A stretch of DNA of 64,000 bases from Marinobacterium ramblicola. GTDB lineage: Bacteria; Pseudomonadota; Gammaproteobacteria; Pseudomonadales; Balneatricaceae. A program made the translations under genes and the position numbers. Position 1 is the first letter of the stretch. Each line of letters starts with the position of its first letter. The notes beneath the pieces were generated by a model. That model saw only the letters and a program-made list of their open reading frames with translations. It did no database searches and was not told the origin of the DNA. Shown here piece by piece: positions 55,901 to 64,000 of this stretch. Location of the stretch: assembly GCF_019084545.1 (NCBI RefSeq), contig NZ_JAHREP010000013.1:84152-148151 (forward strand), in the 5' to 3' direction.

Positions 55901-56062
55901 CTGAATGCAGCCAATCGCCGCGAACAGGAGCATGGAGAGTGTGATCAGGAGATTGACGACAAAATCGTCGCTCATGACCCAGACCATCGCGATGCTAACG
56001 ACAACTGCTGCGGCAAACAGGCCACAGAGTCTACTGCCACTTCTGTTTTCCCGATGGTCCAC
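52934..56062 (-). CDS. Multi-sensor PAS-GAF-PAS-PAS-GGDEF-EAL protein
   Basis: This roughly 1042-aa protein has two short N-terminal membrane helices (about residues 15-55), then a PAS domain, a GAF-type domain (about 200-370, with Trp/Asp-rich WVGRIDDGKITPLAWS), two further PAS domains (the last with IEVNPAFTSLLGY and WQGEIWNRRRDG), a GGDEF domain and an EAL domain. GGDEF is intact (LGGDEFAV) with inhibitory RASD upstream; the EAL domain keeps [28 protein letters not shown] and YQGYLC. GTG at 56062 was chosen because GGAAGGGG lies 8 bases upstream. A TTG 30 bases further lacks a good site. Confidence 0.87.
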   Translation of the reverse strand: MDHRENRSGSRLCGLFAAAVVVSIAMVWVMSDDFVVNLLITLSMLLFAAIGCIQLGRQRQIVAESRQDRLTRGCRDLPYIGVSLINLDDDCWAWNNDTLGDFLGTDPQMLSWDLFMSTLDTAERKRAEEVYLRFKRGDETHLHIEHPIYRLNDGAQRWIEVDLHPVTDIDGQRYLLAMTRDITEHRQALASLQRQRDLYETLSQTNKIIVRSRDPQAMLDEICTVAIKHAQLSHAWVGRIDDGKITPLAWSSEDLLSLQKVFEGLDQLDESTPTSTALREGRVSVCNDVTLSSWNASTQALAAAGKIASIAAFPLYQEGALVGNLTLYSSEKDFFDTLVLRTLAEIAGDIGYALGNIERQQKMATARQIIEASPVVVLRWSLHSRHRLLFASENILRWGYRAADLQDSSLMQLVAEADRARVESLIGTMAAGGEHLAQSRFRILTGEGEERWVEAQIISHRSAQEATYMEAVVRDVHARKQHEDRLNLAAAVFSSTREGVVITDGQQRIIEVNPAFTSLLGYTQDEVVGRTPHLFSSGRHDAEFYSAMWQALDRQGRWQGEIWNRRRDGQLIPELLSITRVDDPDGGERRYVGVFADITELKRSSERIDYLVHTDAVTELPNRTELLAMLDQALKIASRHSRAVALLILDLDHFKDINDSYGHGIGDELLKQVAARLRAHLRASDSLARLGGDEFAVLLTELARHIDAADIAQELIKLMSEPFRLSIGAEIQSGVSIGISVNTDGEAIDTQEMLKQADAALYRAKSLGRGSYSFYAKELSDRAAHRVEMEVRLRRAFAMEQLEVFYQPQVDIVSGRIIGAEALLRWHDSERGYIPPDQFIPLAEQSELIVKLANWVLEQVCRQGRAWLDQGYAPLRLAVNLSPNQLRNAELIEHIDATLKTTGFPAGQLELELTEGTLMHDPEQAAERLNQLCNLGISISLDDFGTGYSSLAYLKRFPLSVLKIDKSFTSGLPQDLEDCAISRTVVAMGHALGMSVLAEGVETEQQLAYLRDQGCDVYQGYLCSPAVPAQQFIELLASSQER

Positions 56063-56129
56063 CAATACAACCCCTTCCGTTAGAGCCGTCAATACTAGAG
56101 TAGCAGCAGATCTATCAACATCTATCGAG

Positions 56130-56143
56130 TTGACTTAAGTCAA
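56130..56143. promoter_or_regulatory. Perfect 14-bp palindrome upstream of the multi-sensor gene
   Basis: TTGACTTAAGTCAA reads the same on both strands and lies 68 bases upstream of the GTG. On the minus strand its TTGACT also looks like a -35 element, so a bound regulator would compete with polymerase. The regulator is unknown. Confidence 0.45.
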
Positions 56144-56279
56144 TCTTAGTCGGTTTTGTTACTATAAGCCGACGTATAAACATCGTTTTGTCGTTCGCTG
56201 GACCAACTATTGACCAGGCACCGGGGATCCCCCTGCAGGAGGAGTGCCCCCTTGCGGCCAGATCATGCATAATTAATCG

Positions 56280-56606
56280 ATGAACAAACGCCAGACCAAA
56301 GCCGACATCCGCCGCGAACTCGAAAAGCAGGTGCAGGAGTACGTACAGGATGGCGGTGAGATAAAGCATGTACGTCCAGGCGCCAGCGGACTGGTGGATG
56401 GGGCCGTGTTGCGAGCGCCTTTCAGTGACGGGCGTCCGGTACAGTCGCGGACTCCGGCGATGGACGTATTGGCCGCAATCGACGCCCGCCGCAGGCAAGC
56501 CAAACCCGAGCGCAAGGGTAGTGGCAAACCGAAGCCGCGTAAAAAAATCATCTACGACGATTTCGGCGAACCCCTGCGCGAGGTTTGGGAGGACAGCCAG
56601 GGCTAG
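56280..56606 (+). CDS. Small basic hypothetical protein, 108 aa
   Basis: This soluble protein is rich in Lys and Arg. It has a helical N-terminus (MNKRQTKADIRRELEKQVQE), a GGEIKHVRPGASG turn, a PAMDVLAAIDARRRQ helix and a basic linker ending in KKIIYDDFGEPLREVWED. It could be an RNA- or DNA-associated protein, but I do not recognise a family. No clear ribosome site precedes the ATG. Its stop lies 8 bases from the chemoreceptor gene's stop on the opposite strand. Confidence 0.65.
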   Translation: MNKRQTKADIRRELEKQVQEYVQDGGEIKHVRPGASGLVDGAVLRAPFSDGRPVQSRTPAMDVLAAIDARRRQAKPERKGSGKPKPRKKIIYDDFGEPLREVWEDSQG

Positions 56607-56614
56607 TCGCCGCC

Positions 56615-57718
56615 TCAGCGGGACGCGCGTGCCGCCTCGCGCGCCATTTCACCGATCAACTCACCGACCTTCAGACTCGCCTCTTCCATCTGAGCCAGGT
56701 GCCTGATCACCTGGTCGACCTGCTTGTCACGGGCGGCATGCAATGCCGCGAGACCCGACCGGTGCACCTGTTCATGGGGTTGCTCCAGACGCGAGAAGCT
56801 GTGTAAACCGGAGTACGCCTTGACGCCTTCGCCAGCGTAATACCATTGTCCAAGGCGGCAGGAGGTGTGATCGGCAACCGCCTGGGCGCTGTCCAGCCGC
56901 CCGGAGATAATGCTGTCGTAGATACTGTTTTTCCACGCCACATGATCAAGCTTCACCGTCTCGAAAAACGCCTCGGTAGCACTGCTGCAGATCACCCTAT
57001 GCATGTGATCCGACAGATCGACCACCTGGGCGACGCCACTGCGAATCTGCTCGGCAGAAGCGACCACTTCGTCACTGGAGAGCTTAACCGTGTCGATATC
57101 CTCACTGGCGCCGCCGGTGCTGTGTGTTATCCGCGTCACCAGATTGGCGATCTCGCCACTGGCATCGCTGGCCTTGCGCGCAAGATTGCGCACCTCGTCT
57201 GCAACCACGGCGAAGCCGCGCCCGGATTCGCCGGCACGCGCCGCCTCGATCGCCGCATTCAGCGCCAACAGGTTGGTCTGATCCGAGATATCGGCAATCA
57301 CCGAAACGAACTTTTCGATCTTCGCCGTCAGCTCGACCAGCTCAGACAATCGGCGACTGCCCTGATTCGAGCTGTCACGAATATGCTGAACGCGCTCGAG
57401 GATGAGCTCTACCGCGGCACGGCTCTCCTCGAATATGGAGCGGGATTCCGCCAGCGCGTCACGCTCCTTGAGCAGGGCTGTCGCATTGCCCGCCAGGCTC
57501 TCTCTAGTCTTGTGAATCAGCGCACCGCCTCGTATCCAGGCGCCACACATCTTCTGCTCAAAATTGGCACTGGCTTGCCCCGCCTGCTCCAACTCTCGAA
57601 TGCGCTGCTGGAGAAACTGATTTTCCTGCTCTAGACGTGTATTTTCATTGGCAGTGGCGGTGAGTTTTTCTTCAAGGGCGAGTAACTGCTGATTATTATT
57701 GTTTCTTGCAAAAAACAC
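56615..57718 (-). CDS. Soluble methyl-accepting chemoreceptor with C-terminal CZB zinc domain
   Basis: This 367-aa cytoplasmic protein has no membrane helix. It has a short N-terminal coiled coil (about residues 10-47), an MCP signalling hairpin (about 85-245) with the tip [21 protein letters not shown] region, and a C-terminal CZB domain (about 255-345): [23 protein letters not shown], and PHEQVHRSG. The His/Cys/His/His set binds zinc. Such receptors sense zinc or HOCl and in some species feed c-di-GMP circuits through zinc-regulated cyclases. The start is GTG with CAGGAG 8 bases upstream. No che genes are in the window. Confidence 0.92.
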   Translation of the reverse strand: MFFARNNNNQQLLALEEKLTATANENTRLEQENQFLQQRIRELEQAGQASANFEQKMCGAWIRGGALIHKTRESLAGNATALLKERDALAESRSIFEESRAAVELILERVQHIRDSSNQGSRRLSELVELTAKIEKFVSVIADISDQTNLLALNAAIEAARAGESGRGFAVVADEVRNLARKASDASGEIANLVTRITHSTGGASEDIDTVKLSSDEVVASAEQIRSGVAQVVDLSDHMHRVICSSATEAFFETVKLDHVAWKNSIYDSIISGRLDSAQAVADHTSCRLGQWYYAGEGVKAYSGLHSFSRLEQPHEQVHRSGLAALHAARDKQVDQVIRHLAQMEEASLKVGELIGEMAREAARASR

Positions 57719-57860
57719 GTCCTAGTCTCCTGAGGCTATAGTCGGTGCATTAGCAGTGTAAACTGCCCGCTCCTGGGATAACCAGCGTTAAATGCACGTC
57801 CACCTTTAAAAGTCCGCAAGAAGCAGAAGGAGCGAGCCCTAACCGGGGTATCTATCTGAA

Positions 57861-58904
57861 ATGCAGCGCAAAATCATCCACATCGACATGGATGCGTTCT
57901 ATGCATCAGTGGAGATCCGCGATAATCCCGAGCTTCGCGGTAAAGCGATCGCCGTGGGCGGCAAAGCCGACTCACGCGGCGTTATCTCCACCTGCAGCTA
58001 TGAAGCACGCAAGTATGGCGTGCACTCGGCGATGCCGAGTGCGGAAGCGCTAAGGCGCTGTCCGCAGCTGATCCTACTGCCGGGACGGATGTCGGTGTAC
58101 AAGGAGGTATCCGCGCAGATCCGTGCGATCTTTGCCCGCTACAGCGATCTGGTGGAACCGCTGTCGCTGGATGAAGCCTATCTGGATGTCACCGAGTGCC
58201 AGGTCTGCCACGGCAGCGCCACGCTGATCGCCGAACAGATTCGCGCCGAGATTCTGGCGGAAACCGGGCTCACCGCCTCGGCCGGCGTGGCGCCTAACAA
58301 GTTCCTCGCCAAAATCGCATCCGAAGAGAACAAACCCAACGGGCAATTTGTCATCACGCCAGACCAGGCAGCGGCGTTTGTTGCCGCCCTCCCCCTGCGC
58401 AAACTGCCCGGAGTGGGGCCGCGAACGGCGGAAAAACTGGAGCAGATGGGGTTGCATCATGGCCGTGACATTCTGTCCTGGTCACTGACCGAACTGACGG
58501 ACAGGTTTGGCAAGTTCGGCCACAGCCTATATCAACGGGCTCGCGGTATCGACGAGCGGCCGGTACAACCCTCACGCATTCGTAAATCGGTTGGCGTGGA
58601 AACCACCCTGGCCCAGGACCTGCGCACCGAAGCTCAGTGCGCTGCGGTATTGAACGGCCTGCTGCCCGAACTGATGCAGCGTTTGCGTGGCCGGACGTTC
58701 AAAGGAGTGACGATCAAACTGAAGTTTCACGACTTTCAGCAAACCACGGCAGCAGGCCAAAGCGATCGCATCAGTGCCGATATTCTCGACCCCATCCTGC
58801 ACACCGCCTGGCAACGCGCCGTAGGCCGGCGCGTCCGACTGGTCGGCATCAGCGTCAGCCTGAATGAAGAGACGACGATACGCCAGCTGAGTCTCGATCT
58901 GTAA
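57861..58904 (+). CDS. dinB: DNA polymerase IV
   Basis: This 347-aa Y-family polymerase has HIDMDAFYASVEIRDNPEL (catalytic Asp9), the YxxR-type region ISTCSYEARKYGVHSAM, the catalytic SLDEAYLDVTE, the helix-hairpin-helix KLPGVGPRTAEKLEQMGL and the little-finger domain to the end. It performs translesion synthesis opposite damaged templates. The length is typical. No LexA box (CTGT-N8-ACAG) is visible upstream, so SOS control is not evident. The ribosome site before the ATG is weak. Confidence 0.96.
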   Translation: MQRKIIHIDMDAFYASVEIRDNPELRGKAIAVGGKADSRGVISTCSYEARKYGVHSAMPSAEALRRCPQLILLPGRMSVYKEVSAQIRAIFARYSDLVEPLSLDEAYLDVTECQVCHGSATLIAEQIRAEILAETGLTASAGVAPNKFLAKIASEENKPNGQFVITPDQAAAFVAALPLRKLPGVGPRTAEKLEQMGLHHGRDILSWSLTELTDRFGKFGHSLYQRARGIDERPVQPSRIRKSVGVETTLAQDLRTEAQCAAVLNGLLPELMQRLRGRTFKGVTIKLKFHDFQQTTAAGQSDRISADILDPILHTAWQRAVGRRVRLVGISVSLNEETTIRQLSLDL

Positions 58905-58954
58905 ACCGGATCGCCACCTTTACATCAGGTCTCGGACTTGCACCACGGCCGGCC

Positions 58955-60238
58955 TCATATCCCTGATTCGTTCTTCAGTTTCTCGATACCGAGCGATTTC
59001 AGCACCATCTTTTCATAGATCGGATCGCAGTTGCCGTGACTGATCTTGCGCATGAAGTACTTCTCGAACCCGACCTTGGCCAGGTGTACCCACTTGCCCT
59101 TTTTCATCCAGCTCACGTTGCGCGGCGGGATCTGCGGCATCGCCACGAAGGCGATACCGGTATCGCCCATATCGGCCAGACAGACCGCATTCCAGGTCGC
59201 TTCCGCGCTGGCATCCTTACCATCCAACCGCGACCTGATATTGTGTGCCGTGGCGGTCACCATACTCTCGATCATGAAGCCGGTCTTTGGCACCCCGGTC
59301 GGCACCGGTGTCGGTTTTTTCGGGGCAATGGCAACCGCCACACCTATCCCCCAGATATTGCGATAGGTCGGGTTGCACTGATGCTCATCGATCAGGATGA
59401 ACCCCCTTGGATTGACCAGTCCCTCGACACCGCGTACCGCATCGATGCCGGTAAAGGCCGGCAGCATCATCGAGTAGCTGAACGGTAACGCATGACGTTT
59501 CTTCTCCTGCCCCTGCTCGTCGCATTCGATCACGTGCATCACGCCATCCTCGACTCGGTCCACCTTGGCATTGCAGATCCAGTCGATATGGTGCTGACGC
59601 AGCTCTGATTCCAGCATGCTTTTACTGTCGCCAACGCCATCGAGGCCAAGATGACCGATATAGGGCTCGGGCGTGACAAAGGTGATCGGCACCTTGTCGC
59701 GTATCTTGCGATTGCGCAGATCCTTATCCATGATGAAGGCAAACTCGTAAGCGGGGCCGAAACAGGACGCCCCCTGCACAGCCCCCACGATAATGGGGCC
59801 CGGATTGGCGGTGAACTCCATCCACTTGTCGCGGGCCACTTCGGCATGATCGACGTGGCAGATCGACTGGGTATAGCCCTGCGGGCCGAGCCCCTCGATC
59901 TCGTCAAATGCCAGACGCGGGCCGGTAGCTATAACGAGGTGGTCGTATCCAAGGGTTCTGCCATCTGCCAATTCGATCCGGTTTGACTCGGGCACGACCT
60001 TGGTAACGCCGGCCACCACCAGTTCGATCTTCTTCTTCGCCAGGGGTTTGTCGATCGGCAGTACGATATCTTCGCGTTGGCGCCAGTCCACCGCGATCCA
60101 GGGGTTGGAGGGCACAAAATGAAAGTAATCCTTGTCGCTGACAACAATAACCCGGTCCTCCGGACGCGCCAGCGCTTTCATTTCATAGGCCATCGGCACC
60201 CCACCAATGCCTGCACCGATAATCACGATATCCGCCAT
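58955..60238 (-). CDS. sqr: Sulfide:quinone oxidoreductase
   Basis: This 427-aa FAD flavoprotein has the dinucleotide motif GAGIGG (8-13), an FAD segment ending in GIGVAVAI (298-305) and three cysteines: Cys127, Cys159 (GASCFG) and Cys353 (AVCLADMGDTG). These match the Cys128, Cys160 and Cys356 needed for sulfide oxidation in the A. ferrooxidans enzyme, so the protein is probably active. It oxidises sulfide to polysulfur on the periplasmic side and reduces quinone. A C-terminal amphipathic region should attach it to the membrane. Two palindromes overlap its promoter. The alternative, a related FCSD flavoprotein, fits less well because no secretion signal or cytochrome partner is present. Confidence 0.92.
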   Translation of the reverse strand: MADIVIIGAGIGGVPMAYEMKALARPEDRVIVVSDKDYFHFVPSNPWIAVDWRQREDIVLPIDKPLAKKKIELVVAGVTKVVPESNRIELADGRTLGYDHLVIATGPRLAFDEIEGLGPQGYTQSICHVDHAEVARDKWMEFTANPGPIIVGAVQGASCFGPAYEFAFIMDKDLRNRKIRDKVPITFVTPEPYIGHLGLDGVGDSKSMLESELRQHHIDWICNAKVDRVEDGVMHVIECDEQGQEKKRHALPFSYSMMLPAFTGIDAVRGVEGLVNPRGFILIDEHQCNPTYRNIWGIGVAVAIAPKKPTPVPTGVPKTGFMIESMVTATAHNIRSRLDGKDASAEATWNAVCLADMGDTGIAFVAMPQIPPRNVSWMKKGKWVHLAKVGFEKYFMRKISHGNCDPIYEKMVLKSLGIEKLKNESGI

Positions 60239-60265
60239 ACGCCCCCCAGAGTCATTGTTATTCTA

Positions 60266-60307
60266 TTAAGTAAACTTAATTTAGTACTTACTAATATAAT
60301 AAGCAAG
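60266..60307 (-). promoter_or_regulatory. sqr promoter with two tandem palindromic operators
   Basis: On the minus strand TTGCTT (60302-60307) and TAAATT (60279-60284) are 17 bases apart, a good sigma-70 promoter about 40 bases before the sqr ATG. Two perfect dyads overlap it: ATTAAGT-AA-ACTTAAT (60266-60281) and TTAGTA-CT-TACTAA (60282-60295). They abut one another and cover the spacer and -10. Their form suits a small dimeric repressor, for example an ArsR-family sulfide sensor; no such gene is in this window. Confidence 0.7.
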
Positions 60308-60397
60308 CGGTAACCGCAAGGTCGATAGAACCTTTCTCCCGGTGGTTACCGGAGTGTGGACAGACGCTTTGACCGGTTTCAGAACGCCAGGCAATAA

Positions 60398-60425
60398 AAA
60401 ACCCAACCACTGTCGGTTGGGTTTT
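60398..60425 (-). terminator. Intrinsic terminator of the RTX adhesin gene
   Basis: AAAACCCAACC and GGTTGGGTTTT are perfect 11-bp arms around a 6-base loop. On the minus strand TTTTTTATT follows, so it ends the adhesin transcript about 100 bases after its stop codon. Confidence 0.88.
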
Positions 60426-60523
60426 CTTTCGGGTTTTGGTTCGCCCGGATTTGGAGAAGGTGGCGGATACCGCCACCTCTCTCAACCGGGTACAGATACA
60501 GCGATCACATGCAGTGTCTACAC

Positions 60524-63500
60524 TCAGCCGTCGACATGCAGATTGCCACTGCTCAACAAAGCATTCAGATCTTCAACATCACCATTCACCACGATGGTCT
60601 GCGCAGCAGAACCACCACTGTTGGCATCGCCACCGGTGTACACCTCGATAGTGGTGTTGGTGCCATCGAAGCTTGCCTTCAGATAAGCGTCCAGGTTATC
60701 GGCGTTGATGGTATTGCTGCCGTCATGATCCAGCAGATCGGTCAGATCTATGATATCGCCCTCGGCAACACTGAAGTCCTTGACGGTGTCCACTGCAGGG
60801 GAACCCGCTACGCCTTCATCACCGGCTTTCCACACGAAGATATCCGCGCCTTCGTCGCCGAACAGGATGTCGTCACCGGCACCGCCGACCAGGATATCGT
60901 TGCCGACGCCACCATGCAGCGTATCGTCACCGTCGCCTGTGAGCAGGCGATCGTCATCACCGCTACCGGTCAGGTTCTCGTCGGTGGTCAGGGTCAGTGT
61001 AGCCTCGCTGGTATCGCCGTCACCATCGGTGATGGCGTAGGCAAACAGGTCTGTGCCACGCGGCTGCTCGATGTTGACATCGGTCAGCGTATAGCCGCTG
61101 CCGCTGCCTTCGTACTGGAACGCCAGATACTGAACACCGTCCGACAACGTGATCGGGCCGCTGCTGTAGGTACCATCGCTGGTCAGGTCACTCCCCCCTA
61201 CGGTACCCGATTCGACCAGATTACCCTCACCATCAAAGGCAAACCATGTGATACCGGCCTCTCCCGTCGGTCCCGCGTTCGCTTCGCCGATGGAGAAGCT
61301 AAAGGCGCCATTGATCTCGCCGCCCAAGTTGACCAGCAAGGTCTCGCCGCCATCGATCGTTGTCGCGCCCTGGCTGTCATCGACGCCATAGCCCACCTTG
61401 CTGGATGAGCCCCCGGTCGCGTTGTGGGTATCCACCAGGGCATTGGCTGTAAGGTCAAGATCCAACCCTGTTGCAGAGATCGGGTTGACGCCATCCCCGT
61501 AGGCGCCCACAACTCCCGCCTGGCTCAAGTCAACCACCTGATTGACGCTGGCCAACGGCTGGTAGGTGTACTCACCATTGCTCTGGATAGTCAACGTGCC
61601 GTAGCTTCCGGCAATGCTGGTTGTGCCGCTGGCGCTGACCTGCACACCCGAGCCGCCATTAACGGATACGGAGGTAACCAGGGCACCGTCGGCCCCCTGT
61701 TCATCGTTGTCCAGTACACTACCCGTTGCCGAGCCGGTCGCATCCACTGTCTTACTCTGATCCACAGCCAGACTGGAGGTAACCGAGGCAGCAGCCACGT
61801 CGTCCGCAGCGGTCGCTACATCATCGATGATCTGAACTGACAGCGTGTCGGTTGCCACATCGCCATCAGTATCTTCCAGGCGGATGGCGAACTGCTCCGA
61901 CAGGCTGTTTTCTCCCTGTGCCGTCGCATGTGACTCGCTATCGTTCAGGGTATAGGTGTAGGTCACCACACCGGTATCGGCATCGTAAGCGGTGATCGAC
62001 AACGTATTGCCGAGAGTAGTCGTAATCTCGACCGGATATGAGCTAACTCCAGCGACCACTTCGACTCCCTCTACCGTCAGGCTCGCGACACCATCCAAAG
62101 CACTGATGGTGAACGTGCCCTGCTGAGTGGTCGATTCCTTGTCGGCATCGGAACCGGCCGGCAGATCGTCTTCATCGACGATCACCGCATCGCCGCTCAG
62201 GGTAATGGAGACGTCGTTGTCCGGTGTCGGTTCGATGGTGAGCGTTTCGCTGTCGGAGTCCTCGGCGGTAGCTGCTGCACCCGGGTCATACGCCGTCGCG
62301 GTCGCAGTCACGGTAAGCTCGCCTTCATAATCGGCCGGCACGGTCAGCGTAAGGCCGCTGACGGTCACAACGCCGGTTTCCGGGTCCACCTCTACCGTCG
62401 GACCGGTATATCCGTCTGCGTCGGTAAGCAGCAGCTCCCAGGTGCTGACGCCGTTTTCCGTTCCCAGCCACTGACTATCAGAAAGCTCGACACCTTCCGG
62501 CGTGGTCACGATCAGGTGAGTAATACTCTCGGAATAGTCCGTGTCGGTCGGAGTGGCCGTGATGTCGACAGAGTAGGCTGTTGAGGCAGACTCATAGGAG
62601 ACACTGTGCAACAGGAAGTCACTTTTGCCATCTTCAGGCACACCGAACTCGATACCCTCGATCATCTTGCCAGGATCGGCCTCAACGGTGATCGGCTGCC
62701 CCACTCGATCGGCCACACCGTCATCGTTCAACGCCAGCGGGTCCATGCCGCTGATGGAGAACGTCTCGGTGCTGCCGTCCGTGTACTTGATCGTGTATTC
62801 AGCCGTTTCCTCATTGCTTTCGCTATCACCACGAAGCCAGGCGACCTGGAAGGTTACCGATGTGGCGGGTGTATCCAGATCCACCACCAGCAGCTCGCCC
62901 TGCTCGATTTCCGATGCGTCGCCCCAGCCTGGCTCCCCGACGTAATCCGCCACCCCAAAACCGGTGGGGTTCAACTCAACGCCATTTTCGTCCTGATAGC
63001 GAATGGAGATATCGGTCTGCTCGCCCGAAGCGTTATACGCCGCTACCGTGAAGCCCAGCGGATTTCCATCCAGACCATCCGGGTTGCTCAGCACATTGAA
63101 CAGATCCGCCGCGTAAAGCTCTGAGTTCGTAACCTGCGTCAGCGTCAGCTCAACGGTCGGTGTATCCGTCACCGGGTTGACCTGGATATTCACGGTGGTC
63201 GACTCGGTCGCAACACCATTGCCGTCTACCGCGGTATAGGTAAACGAGTCGGCTCCACTGTAATCCTGATCCGGCGTATAGGTGAAGGTACCATCGCCGT
63301 TCAGGGTCAGCGTGCCATGAGCCGGATCGGTGTTCGAGGTGATCGTCAGGCTACCTTCGGCGGTATCGTTGCCCAATACACCATCGGCAGCCGTCGAAAT
63401 GGTCAGCGTCGTATCCTCATCGGTTTCGTACGCATCAAGCGCAGTTTCCGGCGCTTCATCCACGATGGTGGTGGTGACGATAGCGTCGCTGTAGGTGACG

Positions 63501-64000
63501 GTTTCGTAGTCGGCCGCTTCGCTCCAGTCATGACCCAGACTCAACGTGAAGCTCTCGCCGTTGTCGGCCAGCGCATCGTCGACCGCCGCGATGGTGAAGC
63601 TGGTGCCCACGGTGGCGGTGACGGTTGCGTTCGAGCTGTAGTCGTCGCCACGGGTCGCGCTGTCGCCTTCGGTACCGACGTTGACGGTCAGGGTACCGCC
63701 CGGCTGGGTTGCCAGCGGGTTGCCGTCGCCGTCGACCGCCAGCACGATGTATTCACCCTCACCGCCATCTTCGGCAATGCTGTTGGTGGCGACGTTATTG
63801 CCATCGACCACCGCGAACAGCTGGAAGGTATAGGCGCTGTCGTTGTCGTCGATGATGGTGGTGGTCACCGCCTCGCCGTAGACGACGCTCTCGTACGCCG
63901 CGGCATTGCTGTAGTTGCTCGCACCCACGCTGTAGGTCTCGCCGTTGTCGGCGATGTAGTCGTCCAGCGCCTCGGCGGTAAACTCGACGCCCAGCGTCAC
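60524..64000 (-). CDS. Giant RTX adhesin, C-terminal part (type I secreted)
   Basis: The visible 1158 residues are acidic, Thr/Asp/Gly-rich and free of Cys. From the window edge inwards come two Calx-beta-like repeats (about 63450-64000; units ending in TTTIIDD or TTTIVDE), a cadherin/VCBS-type module with DGTFTYTPDQDYSGADSF (about 63180-63420), further beta-rich regions, a second VCBS-type module (61530-61760), a carbohydrate-binding-like region, nonapeptide RTX repeats (GDGDDTLHGG, then VGNDILVGG and AGDDILFGD; about 60850-60990) and the type I secretion end. The C-terminus (DIFVWKAGDEG, then DFSVAEGDIIDLTDLL) is the usual T1SS target signature. It should form a Ca2+-dependent surface fibre used in biofilm or host attachment. 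Its start and any LapG cleavage site lie beyond the window. Confidence 0.92.
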   Translation of the reverse strand: MTLGVEFTAEALDDYIADNGETYSVGASNYSNAAAYESVVYGEAVTTTIIDDNDSAYTFQLFAVVDGNNVATNSIAEDGGEGEYIVLAVDGDGNPLATQPGGTLTVNVGTEGDSATRGDDYSSNATVTATVGTSFTIAAVDDALADNGESFTLSLGHDWSEAADYETVTYSDAIVTTTIVDEAPETALDAYETDEDTTLTISTAADGVLGNDTAEGSLTITSNTDPAHGTLTLNGDGTFTYTPDQDYSGADSFTYTAVDGNGVATESTTVNIQVNPVTDTPTVELTLTQVTNSELYAADLFNVLSNPDGLDGNPLGFTVAAYNASGEQTDISIRYQDENGVELNPTGFGVADYVGEPGWGDASEIEQGELLVVDLDTPATSVTFQVAWLRGDSESNEETAEYTIKYTDGSTETFSISGMDPLALNDDGVADRVGQPITVEADPGKMIEGIEFGVPEDGKSDFLLHSVSYESASTAYSVDITATPTDTDYSESITHLIVTTPEGVELSDSQWLGTENGVSTWELLLTDADGYTGPTVEVDPETGVVTVSGLTLTVPADYEGELTVTATATAYDPGAAATAEDSDSETLTIEPTPDNDVSITLSGDAVIVDEDDLPAGSDADKESTTQQGTFTISALDGVASLTVEGVEVVAGVSSYPVEITTTLGNTLSITAYDADTGVVTYTYTLNDSESHATAQGENSLSEQFAIRLEDTDGDVATDTLSVQIIDDVATAADDVAAASVTSSLAVDQSKTVDATGSATGSVLDNDEQGADGALVTSVSVNGGSGVQVSASGTTSIAGSYGTLTIQSNGEYTYQPLASVNQVVDLSQAGVVGAYGDGVNPISATGLDLDLTANALVDTHNATGGSSSKVGYGVDDSQGATTIDGGETLLVNLGGEINGAFSFSIGEANAGPTGEAGITWFAFDGEGNLVESGTVGGSDLTSDGTYSSGPITLSDGVQYLAFQYEGSGSGYTLTDVNIEQPRGTDLFAYAITDGDGDTSEATLTLTTDENLTGSGDDDRLLTGDGDDTLHGGVGNDILVGGAGDDILFGDEGADIFVWKAGDEGVAGSPAVDTVKDFSVAEGDIIDLTDLLDHDGSNTINADNLDAYLKASFDGTNTTIEVYTGGDANSGGSAAQTIVVNGDVEDLNALLSSGNLHVDG

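Noticed and set aside
57719..57860. LexA box upstream of dinB
   Set aside because: No CTGT-N8-ACAG or close variant is present; CTGGGATAACCAG near 57772 does not fit the spacing.

Overview
This window looks like chromosome from a free-living or symbiotic gammaproteobacterium, probably a sulfur oxidiser in or near the Chromatiales/Sedimenticola group. The evidence is a three-cysteine sulfide:quinone oxidoreductase, gamma-type qmcA/nfeD, yrbG, yadGH, folD, dinB and a tRNA-Ser(GGA), moderately high G+C, and many cyclic-di-GMP genes. The taxonomic placement is inference from gene content only.

Layout. 1-3.9 kb: a divergent aromatic/apocarotenoid uptake-and-cleavage locus (outer-membrane barrel, MFS carrier, carotenoid-oxygenase-family enzyme cut by the window edge) with a NodD-like LysR regulator. 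3.9-6 kb: an AT-richer patch with two opposed IS30 transposase remnants and a MarR regulator overlapping a siderophore-interacting flavoprotein. 6.1-12.7 kb: tRNA-Ser, a CaCA antiporter, a CorA-type channel, a DUF3422 membrane protein and a Cache-PAS-GGDEF-EAL protein. 13-15 kb: an uncharacterised 186-aa protein converging on a Ras-like GTPase and a roadblock-like partner. 15.4-16.8 kb: nfeD-short and qmcA. 16.8-21 kb: two paralogous GGDEF-degenerate EAL proteins around a small Cro/CI-type regulator. 21-26.4 kb: folD, a haem-type diguanylate cyclase, and trpR-trpE-trpG with a trp-like operator. 26.4-33.7 kb: a periplasmic-binding-protein/GGDEF/EAL sensor, a YadGH-like ABC exporter, a GlcG/HbpS protein and a slipin/NfeD-protease pair. 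33.8-35.3 kb: ECF sigma factor, its anti-sigma factor and an unlisted 47-aa lipoprotein. 35.8-45.1 kb: a five-gene cluster of circularly permuted ATP-grasp, alpha-E and transglutaminase-like proteins, present once as split genes and once as a fusion. 45.2-60.2 kb: HD-GYP phosphodiesterase, ligAB dioxygenase with an AraC regulator, two more large GGDEF-EAL proteins, adenine deaminase, a CZB chemoreceptor, DNA polymerase IV and sulfide:quinone oxidoreductase. 60.5-64 kb: the C-terminal part of a giant RTX adhesin running off the window.

Two themes dominate. First, signalling: eight proteins with GGDEF, EAL or HD-GYP domains in 64 kb, each with a different sensor, plus a type I secreted adhesin that is a plausible c-di-GMP output. 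Second, an ATP-grasp/alpha-E/transglutaminase cassette whose biochemical product is not known to me; this and the GTPase/roadblock locus are the best candidates here for an under-described system. No CRISPR array, prophage, intact insertion sequence or rRNA was seen.
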